Shown: positions 1-6,522 of the stretch, piece by piece
How the letters are laid out: each line of letters begins with the position of its first letter
Numbering within the stretch: the first letter of the stretch is position 1
Source of the DNA: Gammaproteobacteria bacterium
Lineage (GTDB): Bacteria > Pseudomonadota > Gammaproteobacteria > Arenicellales > JAHEKD01
Direction: 5' to 3'
Assembly (NCBI GenBank): GCA_024638545.1
Contig: JAHEKD010000049.1
Span: forward strand, 2,360 to 9,663
DNA length: 7,304 nt
Made by a program: the position numbers and the translations under genes
Notes under the pieces: model-generated
Database searches by the model: none
What the model was told of the DNA's origin: nothing
What the model saw: only the letters and a program-made list of their open reading frames with translations

Positions 1-1
1 T

Positions 2-94
2 TCCGATCAGGATGGTGATGGCAACCTGAATAGCTCAGATACAGGTATTGATAATGATGTCGTTGTCCCGGAGTGGACGATCGGAAACTGGTAG
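2..94 (+). CDS. C-terminal end of an unidentified protein with a calcium-loop motif (partial)
   Basis: The frame starting at base 2 is open from the window edge to a TAG at 92-94 and gives 30 residues. They begin SDQDGDGNLNSSD and end VPEWTIGNW. The DQDGDGNLNSSD stretch fits the 12-residue EF-hand/dockerin loop pattern (Asp at 1, 3 and 5, Gly at 6, a hydrophobic residue at 8, an acid at 12). Similar Asp-rich repeats occur in thrombospondin type 3 and other secreted calcium-binding proteins. If the frame is real, this is the tail of a secreted or surface protein whose body lies to the left. Thirty residues are too few to name a family, and a chance open frame is possible. The acidic composition and motif make coding more likely than not. 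Confidence 0.5.
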   Translation, partial: SDQDGDGNLNSSDTGIDNDVVVPEWTIGNW

Positions 95-439
95 GTTCGC
101 ACTGATGAATTTACTGGCCACAATTCGATGGGATCTCGCGTTTTAATGAGTTGATAAATTTTGAGCGGCCGGCGTCGTTTCTCGACATTCCGGCTCAGCC
201 AGGTATTTGGAAAAACTGGTTAAAGACAATTCAAACGGGCACAGCAATCTACCTGCCTGCACATCCGTCTTAATCAGTGATCGTCAGCCGAGCTCTACAC
301 CTTGTGCATACAGCGCTGCTTTGTTCATTTGCAGATCACAGGAAACGGCACCATATGCTTTTAACGCCCGAAGAGAGGGTTGCCGGTTGTTGTTATCTTG
401 CTGTTGATGTTTATTCTTTGAGAATATATTACTAATTGA
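95..439. other. Gene-poor, degenerate stretch
   Basis: No convincing intact gene lies here. The forward frame opening with TTG near 207 (66 codons, stop at 405-407) has no Shine-Dalgarno sequence and a composition rich in Ser, Cys and Arg, as expected by chance. A forward frame in register with 109-273 encodes FERPASFLDIPAQPGIW followed by KNWLKTIQTGTAIYLPA. This loosely resembles the opening of ChrR-like cupin proteins and could be the broken start of the cupin remnant at 440-658, with stops and frame changes between. That link is speculative. No strong hairpin terminator, repeat or RNA gene is seen. Confidence 0.5.
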
Positions 440-658
440 CAGGTATTTTATCATTTGTTTTCTTGTTTTGTTGAGGGTATATCTCGACGGGTGGTCGATG
501 ATATGGACGATGTATTCAACCCGGGCGATTTAATGTGCGTGCCCAGAAATAATCACCTCAGGTATGAAGCCGATGATAAATGCGTTATCTTAAAAGAACT
601 TGCCGGTGTGGCGCGTCTGCCGGTCATTAATTTGGAGGAGATGCCCAATTCAGGCTAA
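440..658 (+). pseudogene. Truncated cupin-domain protein (C-terminal remnant)
   Basis: This frame is open from just after a TGA at 437-439 to a TAA at 656-658. The only initiation codon near its beginning is a TTG at 455, without a recognisable ribosome binding site. The translation carries the second half of a cupin barrel: QVFYHL resembles the strand before the first turn, then FNPGDLMCVPRNNH matches the conserved PGD...P...H motif of cupin motif 2, followed by a closing strand (KCVILKEL). The metal-binding HxH...E motif 1 that should precede it is absent from this frame, and stop codons occur there in all forward frames. At about 70 residues it is shorter than a usual single-domain cupin (about 100-130). 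It most likely is the decayed or frameshifted end of a cupin gene next to the Rieske oxygenase gene. A short functional protein is possible but less likely. Confidence 0.5.
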
Positions 659-719
659 ATTTTGATAACATTACCTGTTATTCAATTGGCTGTCAGCAGG
701 ACTAAACTTTATCAATTGT

Positions 720-724
720 GAGGA
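720..724 (+). promoter_or_regulatory. Ribosome binding site supporting a GTG start of the Rieske oxygenase
   Basis: GAGGA lies 7 nt upstream of the GTG at 732, the usual distance for a Shine-Dalgarno sequence. It supports the GTG as the start; no in-frame ATG lies nearby. Confidence 0.6.
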
Positions 725-731
725 TTAAACA

Positions 732-1844
732 GTGATTCCACAAAACCGGAAATCTGCAGCTTGCAAGCAGTTTGAATCAGATTCGCCATTAGCCGGCGGG
801 CTGCCAGCCTATGCATATACCAGTACGGATTACTGGCAGCAGGAACAGCGAACGCTGTTCTCGCAGTCATGGGTATTTGTCGGGTTTGCGCATGAAATGA
901 GCCAGGCGGGCGACGCGATGCCGGTCGAAATAGCGGGTAAACCGGTTTTTTTAATCCGAGACAGCAATGGATCTATTTCGGCCTACCATAACGTCTGCCG
1001 GCATCGATGCCTGAAATTGATCGATAAGAAGCATAACGTCGGACCTCGAATACGCTGTCCTTACCACTCCTGGGTCTATGGTTTGAATGGCGCACTGAAG
1101 TCTACACCGTTTTTTGGCGGGCCGGATCAGCACACCCCAGAGGGTTTTAATCCTGAAAACCATTCGCTGGTGGCCATTCATTGCGAGGTCTGGTTTGACT
1201 GGATCTATATTAGCCTGAGTGAAAATCCAGGGCCTTTTGATGAATATATTGAGCCGCTTAAATCCCGAATTGCGGATGTTGATTTTAAGCAGGTTAGGGC
1301 GGTTGCGACCATTGAAATGGATGAAATCAAGTGTAACTGGAAGCTGCTGATGGAAAATTTTATTGAACCCTATCACGTGCAGTTTGTGCATTCATCAACG
1401 ACGGATCAGCCCCTGGAAAATCATTATACAGTCATTGACAGACACTGTCTTGGTAGTGCCGTTGATATTGAAAAAACAAACCCCGATAAAAAAACCAACA
1501 CGCTTGCGGTCAGTTCCTTGTACCTGACTTTATTTCCCAACTTCGTTTTTGGCAGGTATTTTCCTGATCAACTTGGCGTTCATCTGAATATTCCGGTGAG
1601 TGTTAATCAAACTCGCCAAAAGCGGGTCATCTATTTAACTGATAACAGTCACAAAGATGATAGTGAAATCAGGGCGCTAAAAACACTCTGGTATGATGTG
1701 CACAAGGAAGATCATGAAATCTGCGAGCGCCTGCAGCTTGGACGCGCGTCCGATGTCGCAGAACCTGGCGGGTTACTGTCTCCACATTGGGAGGACAGTG
1801 TGCGTCGATTTCAGGAACTGGCATTTGAACGAGCACTGGGATAA
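732..1844 (+). CDS. Rieske [2Fe-2S] non-haem iron oxygenase, alpha (catalytic) subunit
   Basis: Cytosolic terminal oxygenase, 370 residues, a normal length for the family. The Rieske [2Fe-2S] domain is N-terminal, with ligands Cys89-x-His91 and Cys109-x2-His112 (CRHRC ... CPYHSW). The catalytic domain has NWKLLMENFIEPYHVQFVH at 202-220: His215 and His220 fit two of the mononuclear iron ligands, and Asp327 in KEDHEICERLQ probably is the third. The residue three before His215 is Glu212, where naphthalene dioxygenase types have Asp. Glu here is typical of choline, glycine betaine and carnitine monooxygenases, so a quaternary-ammonium or related small substrate is a reasonable inference, not proof. 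Cys93 stands where most relatives have Gly (CRHRG). Such enzymes need a ferredoxin/flavin reductase, and none is encoded here. A GTG start is preceded by GAGGA. gloA follows after 45 nt on the same strand, suggesting co-transcription. Confidence 0.9.
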   Translation: MIPQNRKSAACKQFESDSPLAGGLPAYAYTSTDYWQQEQRTLFSQSWVFVGFAHEMSQAGDAMPVEIAGKPVFLIRDSNGSISAYHNVCRHRCLKLIDKKHNVGPRIRCPYHSWVYGLNGALKSTPFFGGPDQHTPEGFNPENHSLVAIHCEVWFDWIYISLSENPGPFDEYIEPLKSRIADVDFKQVRAVATIEMDEIKCNWKLLMENFIEPYHVQFVHSSTTDQPLENHYTVIDRHCLGSAVDIEKTNPDKKTNTLAVSSLYLTLFPNFVFGRYFPDQLGVHLNIPVSVNQTRQKRVIYLTDNSHKDDSEIRALKTLWYDVHKEDHEICERLQLGRASDVAEPGGLLSPHWEDSVRRFQELAFERALG

Positions 1845-1889
1845 TCTTTTGTCACAGCCGCAGAGAATTTAGCTATTGAGTAAATATAT

Positions 1890-2315
1890 ATGTCATCAAA
1901 ATCCCATCAACCCGATTTTCGAATTGATCACACCATGCTCAGGGTCAGGGATCTCAAAAAATCGCTCGATTTTTATACCCGAATTTTAGGCATGAAAATA
2001 CTGCGTCAAAATGACTATCCTGAAGGTAAATTCACCAATACGTTTATCGGTTATCAAGGTGAAGACGATGGTCCAACCCTGGAATTAACCTATAACTGGG
2101 ATCAGCGGGATGATTATGATCGTGGCAATGGCTGGGGCCACCTGGCATTAAAAGTCTCGGATGTCTATGCCACCAGTGAATATCTTAAAAGTGAAGGTGT
2201 TGAGTTTACAAAAGAACCTTCACCCATGAAGCACGGCACACGGGTCCTGGCATTTATTAAAGATCCGGACGGTTATCCGATAGAGCTTAATGAGCCGCTA
2301 TCGAAGGATACCTGA
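1890..2315 (+). CDS. gloA: Glyoxalase I (lactoylglutathione lyase), VOC superfamily
   Basis: Converts the hemithioacetal of methylglyoxal and glutathione into S-lactoylglutathione in the cytosol, the first step of methylglyoxal detoxification. The 141 residues match the compact bacterial enzyme (about 135). The four metal ligands of the family are visible: His14 (IDHTMLRVRD), Glu65 (PTLELTYNW), His84 (GWGHLALKV) and Glu132 (YPIELNEP). The DLKKSLDFYTRILGMK helix after the first ligand is the classic VOC signature, and the lack of the eukaryotic-type insertions suggests the Ni/Co-activated bacterial class. The ATG start is preceded only by a weak GAG about 11 nt upstream, so translation may depend partly on the preceding oxygenase gene 45 nt away. 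The close pairing suggests expression together, although glyoxalase I is not a required partner of Rieske oxygenases. Confidence 0.92.
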   Translation: MSSKSHQPDFRIDHTMLRVRDLKKSLDFYTRILGMKILRQNDYPEGKFTNTFIGYQGEDDGPTLELTYNWDQRDDYDRGNGWGHLALKVSDVYATSEYLKSEGVEFTKEPSPMKHGTRVLAFIKDPDGYPIELNEPLSKDT

Positions 2316-2454
2316 CACGCTGATCACGAAATGGGATGATTCCGGCAAGCACATATCTATACATTCGTGTTATAAAGAAAATTGTGAGTATTAATCTTAT
2401 TTTATTACCAGGTTTGCTTACAATATTTGAATTGATGACTGGGTTTTAGGGTAT

Positions 2455-2871
2455 ATGCGTATTTTTATTATTTTGGCCATAGCGGGTTTACTTGTTGCCT
2501 GTGCATCCTCTTCAACAAGTTCCACTTCAGGTCCTGATGGCGTCAGCAAGGGTAAAATCAGGTTCTACAGGGTCAACGATCTTGGTCAACAAACCATACT
2601 TAGTGTTGTAAAGGATACCGACAAAACCGGTTGCCATAATCTCTTTAAAAAAAGTCGTTTGCACCGTATAGCGGTTACGGGTTTTCAATACTGTGAGGTG
2701 TTTGCAGAAAAGAACTGCAAAACCGGTAGTAAACTCAGCGCACAGTGGCTGGCCAAAAAAGTCAAATCCGAAGATAAAAAACAACCCACGACAACCTTTA
2801 CCAAGGGCTCACGATGGGTGTTTGACAGGGGAGGTAATATCAGAGCCCATTCCTGGCGTTGTGTTGAATAA
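2455..2871 (+). CDS. Predicted outer-membrane lipoprotein of unknown function
   Basis: The 138-residue product starts with a lipoprotein signal peptide: MRIFI, a hydrophobic core, then the lipobox LVAC with the lipidated Cys at 16. Ala at +2 favours transfer to the outer membrane by Lol. A Ser/Thr-rich linker (about 17-26) leads to a small basic domain with four further cysteines (about 60, 80, 88 and 136), enough for two disulfides in the periplasm. The C-terminus (SRWVFDRGGNIRAHSWRCVE) pairs aromatic residues with a final Cys. I do not recognise a named family. AGGG a few bases upstream of the ATG is a plausible ribosome binding site. The gene stands alone: 139 nt after gloA and 151 nt before the MscS gene, with no clear terminator on either side. 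Confidence 0.85.
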   Translation: MRIFIILAIAGLLVACASSSTSSTSGPDGVSKGKIRFYRVNDLGQQTILSVVKDTDKTGCHNLFKKSRLHRIAVTGFQYCEVFAEKNCKTGSKLSAQWLAKKVKSEDKKQPTTTFTKGSRWVFDRGGNIRAHSWRCVE

Positions 2872-2950
2872 GGGTACGCTCATCCAGTTGACTGGCCGCA
2901 CGCGTTCCGGTTTTACTCAGGTTCAGTCCAGGTAATACCGGGCTCACCGG

Positions 2951-2979
2951 TTCATTAATAGATTACCCAGGTCTATATT
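2951..2979 (+). promoter_or_regulatory. Possible sigma-70 promoter for the MscS/CorA gene block
   Basis: TTCATT (2951-2956) and TATATT (2974-2979) are separated by 17 nt in the gap before the first MscS gene. The -10 box matches the consensus at five of six positions, the -35 box at only three. A small inverted repeat, ACCGG-GCTCA-CCGGT (2937-2951), abuts the -35 box. Weak evidence. Confidence 0.25.
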
Positions 2980-3022
2980 CAGGTATGATTGATATGAAAC
3001 GATAGTCTCCAACAGACAGTAG

Positions 3023-4357
3023 ATGATACAGGATTTTATCAATAACACGATGCCGGCGCTTAAGCAGTATTTGACGGAGCTGGGCATCAGTTTTAGCCGA
3101 ACCGGTATCATCTGGGTGGTCATCAATCTGGTTGTACTCCTGATCTGTATAATGCTGTCACTCAAACTGGGTAAGCATTTAAAGCTTGTCCTTGATCCGC
3201 AATTGCGAAAAATTCGTGGCCATCCCAAACTATTACGCGTGTTGGCGACATTCAAGCGGCGCTCAGCCGTCGCGGTATTCTGTGTGCTTCTCTGGATATG
3301 TGTTTTAATAATCAGACACGTTACCTGGCCCAGTAATGGATTTACGCTGACGATAATAGTCTCGTTGACAACAGCCTGGCTGATTATTGAACTGGCCACC
3401 AAAGTTATCCGTAATCAGCTCGTTGCGCGACTGATTGCCTACGTGGTGTGGATAATTGCTGCACTGCAAATTTTGAATGTCATGCCGGATGCGCTGGCCG
3501 TCCTCAATAAAACATCAATTGAGATCGGTGGCTTTCACAGCACGGTGTTAAGCGTGTTAAAGGGGGGGCTGATTTTTATTATGGCGATCTGGCTGGCGCT
3601 GGCTATCGGCAGATTCACCGAGATCGAACTTAATAAATCCAGCGATTTGTCGCCTTCGCTCAAGGTGTTGAGCGCAAAATTACTTAAGGCCCTTTTCGTA
3701 TTAATGGCTTTGTTAATCGGCATGAGCGCGCTGGGTATTGACTTTACCGCACTGGCTGTTTTTTCGGGGGCCATCGGTCTGGGTATCGGATTCGGACTGC
3801 AAAAAATATTCGCCAATTTGATCAGCGGCGTCATATTGCTGCTGGATAAATCCATAAAACCCGGTGATGTTATCACCGTTACGTCAAGTATTAGCGAATC
3901 ATTCGGCCAGATAAATTACCTGGCAGCCAGATACGTTTCGGTTATTGCCCGGGACGGGCGGGAATATCTGATCCCAAATGAAGACTTGATCATCAATCAG
4001 GTGATTAACTGGTCGTATTCTGACGAATATGTACGCCAGGATTTATATTTCGGCACCAGCTATGATTCAGACCCTTATCTGGTCAGAAAGTTAGCGATTG
4101 AGGCCGCCTGTAGTCATTCCCGGGTGGTTGCAGATAAAAAACCGGTTTGTCATATTATCGAATTCGGGGATTCGTCGATCAAGTACATTCTGCGATTCTG
4201 GATTATTGATCCCGAGGGAGGCATCACCAATGTCAAGGGCGATATTTATTTATCAATTTGGGACTTATTTAAAGAAAATAATATAAAAATCCCATTTCCT
4301 CATCGTCAGCTCTTATTTGAAACTGATGCAGTAAAAAAATTAGATATAACTGAGTAA
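3023..4357 (+). CDS. MscS-family mechanosensitive ion channel, multi-TM type
   Basis: Inner-membrane channel expected to open under membrane tension and release ions or osmolytes during hypo-osmotic shock. The 444 residues exceed E. coli MscS (286). Hydrophobic segments near 29-47, 82-99, 107-124, 132-150, 172-195 and 218-238 precede the pore helix, giving about seven in all. The pore helix and following linker at about 249-286 carry the family signature: GAIGLGIGFGLQKIFANLISG, rich in Gly and Ala for close packing, then LLLDKSIKPGDVITV. The beta domain includes LIPNEDLIINQVINWS (316-331), and the cytoplasmic end has IKIPFPHRQLLF (421-432), typical of the MscS C-terminal domain. The ATG start lacks a clear Shine-Dalgarno sequence; a second in-frame ATG lies at codon 10. 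The gene ends with tandem stops TAATAA and is followed by a second MscS-family gene 93 nt downstream. Confidence 0.92.
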   Translation: MIQDFINNTMPALKQYLTELGISFSRTGIIWVVINLVVLLICIMLSLKLGKHLKLVLDPQLRKIRGHPKLLRVLATFKRRSAVAVFCVLLWICVLIIRHVTWPSNGFTLTIIVSLTTAWLIIELATKVIRNQLVARLIAYVVWIIAALQILNVMPDALAVLNKTSIEIGGFHSTVLSVLKGGLIFIMAIWLALAIGRFTEIELNKSSDLSPSLKVLSAKLLKALFVLMALLIGMSALGIDFTALAVFSGAIGLGIGFGLQKIFANLISGVILLLDKSIKPGDVITVTSSISESFGQINYLAARYVSVIARDGREYLIPNEDLIINQVINWSYSDEYVRQDLYFGTSYDSDPYLVRKLAIEAACSHSRVVADKKPVCHIIEFGDSSIKYILRFWIIDPEGGITNVKGDIYLSIWDLFKENNIKIPFPHRQLLFETDAVKKLDITE

Positions 4358-4450
4358 TAAGTCGGGACGCTTATGCTGAATTCCATACATGTAAAAACAC
4401 ACTCAAACCGGATCATTCAAGACGACTAAATCAATCTGTACTCAAATCTC

Positions 4451-5314
4451 GTGAAGGATCAACTGATAGAAAAGATACTTAACCACCAGCTGTTTTACTG
4501 CCTGGTGTTTATTGTGATTGTATTCTCAGTCAGGGCAATCGCGCTGGTGCTGATTAAGCGCAAGATGACTTCGGACGTGATGGATGAGCATCAGCGCCGA
4601 ATGGTCTGGCGGGTAAAACAGTACACTTTTATTGTATTGATCATCGGCGTGTTTTTAATCTGGTTACCAGATATTAAGCATTTTGCCCTGTCGATTGCGG
4701 CCTTTGCTGTCGCCATCGTGTTGACGTTTAAAGAGTTAATTTTGTGTCTCACCGGATCAATCTGGCGCACTACAACCGATGCTTTTACAGTCGGTGACTG
4801 GATCGAGATTGATAATGTCTTCGGGGAGGTGATTGATAATGACTGGTTTTCCACCAGCATTGCCGAGATTAGTCCTGCATCAGGCAGCTATAAATGCACA
4901 GGCACTACAGTTAACGTGCCAAATAGCCTTTTTTTATCCCACCAGATAAAGAACCTTAATTTCAAGCGGCGGTTTATTTTTCATGAATTTGATCTGTCAT
5001 TCGAGTCTACGGTAAATCCACTGCCTTTGAAGGAACAGCTGGAGAAAATTGTCGATGCACACATGGCTGACCATCATGAGCTGGCAAAGCGCTACCATGC
5101 GCATATTCGAAAGCACATCGGTGTTTCAATACTGGAATTGGAGCCCAAAATCTCACTCAAAACCACAAATCTGGGTGATTTTGTAATACATCTGCGGCTA
5201 TTTTGCCCGGTTCATGATTCATTTGGTTTACAGGAAAAAATCACTGAAGATATATTGAAACTGCATTTCCAGAACAGTGAGGCCACTTCTAGTATGATAA
5301 GTAATAATAACTGA
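4451..5314 (+). CDS. Short, divergent MscS-family channel protein
   Basis: Second MscS-family membrane protein, 287 residues, the size of E. coli MscS. Hydrophobic helices lie at about 13-35, 58-73 and 77-101; the last should line the pore. The junction with the beta domain, SIWRTTTDAFTVGDWIEI (103-120), the GEVIDNDWFST segment and VNVPNSLFL (154-162) match MscS. The pore helix (FALSIAAFAVAIVLTFKELI) lacks the glycine-rich pattern of the neighbouring channel, so its packing and gating should differ. I chose the GTG at 4451 because the first TM helix would be lost with the next ATG (codon 40) and a stop lies in frame at 4427-4429. No good ribosome binding site precedes it, so coupling to the upstream gene or a slightly different start is possible. 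corA follows after 26 nt, implying one transcript. Confidence 0.85.
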   Translation: MKDQLIEKILNHQLFYCLVFIVIVFSVRAIALVLIKRKMTSDVMDEHQRRMVWRVKQYTFIVLIIGVFLIWLPDIKHFALSIAAFAVAIVLTFKELILCLTGSIWRTTTDAFTVGDWIEIDNVFGEVIDNDWFSTSIAEISPASGSYKCTGTTVNVPNSLFLSHQIKNLNFKRRFIFHEFDLSFESTVNPLPLKEQLEKIVDAHMADHHELAKRYHAHIRKHIGVSILELEPKISLKTTNLGDFVIHLRLFCPVHDSFGLQEKITEDILKLHFQNSEATSSMISNNN

Positions 5315-5340
5315 ATAATATTAACCTGAGATCACATATC

Positions 5341-6312
5341 ATGATTAGAGCTATCCTCGTCAACCAGGAAAATCAAACTCAAACCGAGGGTGGAGTCGAA
5401 TTGATTGATATCTGGAGAAAGACACCCGGCTCGCTTATCTGGATAGACTTATGTAATGAAGAAATAGAATATGAAACGAGCTTGCTAAAAGAAAAATTCA
5501 GCGTGGCGCGTCATGCAATTGATGATGCCCAGCGTGAGCGTCACCCGCCAAAAATCCGAAAATTGTCCAATCAGACTTTCCTGCTGCTGAAAGGGCTGTC
5601 TGCTGGTACTGTTGATACCCATTTCTCCACAATCCAGATTTCATTTTTTATCGGCGAGCGTTTTTTAATTACCCGGCGTAAGGAAACCTCTGTCACTATT
5701 GACAAGATATGGGCAAAAACAATGAAGCGAAATTTACTGGGTACAAAATCAACAGGCGGCATGGCGATTTACATTGCACGTTCCTTAATGGAGCGGTTCC
5801 TGCCTATATTGCTGGACCTGGAATCGCAATTTGACGAAATTGAAGATGCAATGTTGAGTCAACCTGATGATCTTTTACTGCAACAGCTTGTTGAGTATAA
5901 ATCCAATCTGAAAAAATTACGTCGCATCATGGGCTATCACCACCAGGTCGTCAAAGAACTTAACATGTCAAGCTGGCCGGGTATTTCAGAGAATGATCAG
6001 CAGGAAATCCCGTTCTTGTATGAAAAGCTGGAACGCCTTTACAGTTTGTCCTCATTTTATTATGAGCAGGCAGCCGATTTGCAGGATGGCTATATTTCAC
6101 TGGCATCTCACCGGCTCAATCAAATTGTCAGAGTATTAACCATCATTACAGTCATATTTGTTCCGCTCAGTTTTTTGGCCGGTCTGTACGGCATGAATTT
6201 TGTCAACATACCCGAATTACAGTTCAAATATGCCTATTTTTTTCTGCTGGCGGTCATGGCAATTGTTGTTATTGCGTTGATTTTCTTTTTTAAGCGAAAG
6301 CGCTGGTTATAG
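5341..6312 (+). CDS. corA: CorA-type divalent cation (Mg2+/Co2+) channel
   Basis: Inner-membrane pentameric channel for Mg2+ entry, gated by Mg2+ bound between cytosolic domains. The 323 residues equal the usual CorA length. A soluble N-terminal alpha/beta domain (about 1-135) is followed by a long helical region (about 140-262) with the LESQFDEIEDAML and KSNLKKLRRIMG segments of the stalk. Two TM helices come at the end (about 262-283 and 297-317). The selectivity motif is intact: LYGMNF, with Gly-Met-Asn at 284-286, followed by NIPEL. YGMN with a nearby PEL favours CorA over the related Zn2+ transporter ZntB. The C-terminus is basic (KRKRWL), as expected on the cytosolic side. The ATG lies 26 nt after the second MscS gene with only a weak CTGAG upstream. 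Its place behind two MscS genes suggests a joint role in ion or osmotic balance. Confidence 0.9.
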   Translation: MIRAILVNQENQTQTEGGVELIDIWRKTPGSLIWIDLCNEEIEYETSLLKEKFSVARHAIDDAQRERHPPKIRKLSNQTFLLLKGLSAGTVDTHFSTIQISFFIGERFLITRRKETSVTIDKIWAKTMKRNLLGTKSTGGMAIYIARSLMERFLPILLDLESQFDEIEDAMLSQPDDLLLQQLVEYKSNLKKLRRIMGYHHQVVKELNMSSWPGISENDQQEIPFLYEKLERLYSLSSFYYEQAADLQDGYISLASHRLNQIVRVLTIITVIFVPLSFLAGLYGMNFVNIPELQFKYAYFFLLAVMAIVVIALIFFFKRKRWL

Positions 6313-6346
6313 ACATTATCCTTTATCAATCCGCAAGTTGATGATG

Positions 6347-6481
6347 TTAGTTTCTATATGCAGGCAGGTTGAACGCACTTGTGTATGAAAAATCCTTGTT
6401 TGACTGCGTTTCCGGGTTTTCAACCCCCGTGCATTGCAAACAGGAAAGTAAAAAAGCGAGAATGACAGCGGTCTTGATCAT
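6347..6481 (-). CDS. Small predicted lipoprotein (44 residues)
   Basis: A short leftward gene of 44 codons plus TAA. The product starts MIKTAVILAFLLSCLQC: one basic residue, a hydrophobic core, and the lipobox LLSC with Cys14 as the likely lipidated residue. A hydrophilic tail of about 30 residues ends in NLPAYRN. The start is well supported: AAGGAGA sits 6 nt upstream of the ATG, the best Shine-Dalgarno sequence in the window, and a plausible promoter lies about 40-70 nt upstream. Small lipoproteins of this size include entericidin-like and other envelope peptides, but I see no specific family match and no function can be assigned. Leu15 at +2 does not predict inner-membrane retention. It converges on corA, with 34 nt between the stops. 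The codons are ordinary. Confidence 0.72.
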   Translation of the reverse strand: MIKTAVILAFLLSCLQCTGVENPETQSNKDFSYTSAFNLPAYRN

Positions 6482-6487
6482 TTTATG

Positions 6488-6494
6488 TCTCCTT
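6488..6494 (-). promoter_or_regulatory. Strong ribosome binding site of the small lipoprotein gene
   Basis: Read leftwards this is AAGGAGA, a near-perfect Shine-Dalgarno sequence 6 nt from the ATG that starts at 6481. It is the main argument that the 44-codon frame is translated. Confidence 0.75.
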
Positions 6495-6522
6495 GGAATT
6501 TTTTAACTCTGTACTGACAGAC

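Noticed and set aside
207..407. Forward open frame of 66 codons starting with TTG
   Set aside because: No ribosome binding site, chance-like composition, no domain, and it overlaps a different frame with weak cupin resemblance.
436..464. TTGACA at 436-441 as a -35 box for the cupin remnant
   Set aside because: No acceptable -10 box at 16-18 nt spacing, so the perfect hexamer is probably coincidental.
951..1391. Antisense open frame of 146 codons inside the Rieske gene
   Set aside because: Lies wholly opposite a gene with clear catalytic motifs; the translation shows no domain and is best explained as a shadow frame.
2693..2935. Forward frame overlapping the end of the lipoprotein gene
   Set aside because: Basic, proline-rich chance composition; the lipoprotein frame there has a signal peptide and explains the region.
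2937..2951. ACCGG-GCTCA-CCGGT hairpin as a terminator after the lipoprotein gene
   Set aside because: Short stem and no T tract; noted only as a possible operator next to a weak promoter.
2944..3402. Antisense open frame of 152 codons across the MscS start
   Set aside because: Overlaps the true MscS coding sequence, lacks a ribosome binding site and has no recognisable domain.
4374..4430. Eighteen-codon frame between the two MscS genes
   Set aside because: No Shine-Dalgarno sequence and no hydrophobic or conserved feature; too short to support.
6325..6342. ATCAA/TTGAT hairpin between corA and the small lipoprotein gene
   Set aside because: Five AT-rich base pairs with an 8-nt loop and no U-run; too weak to call a bidirectional terminator.
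6414..6426. Hairpin GGGTT-TTC-AACCC as a terminator after corA
   Set aside because: Only a 5-bp stem with no following T tract, and it lies inside the small lipoprotein coding sequence.
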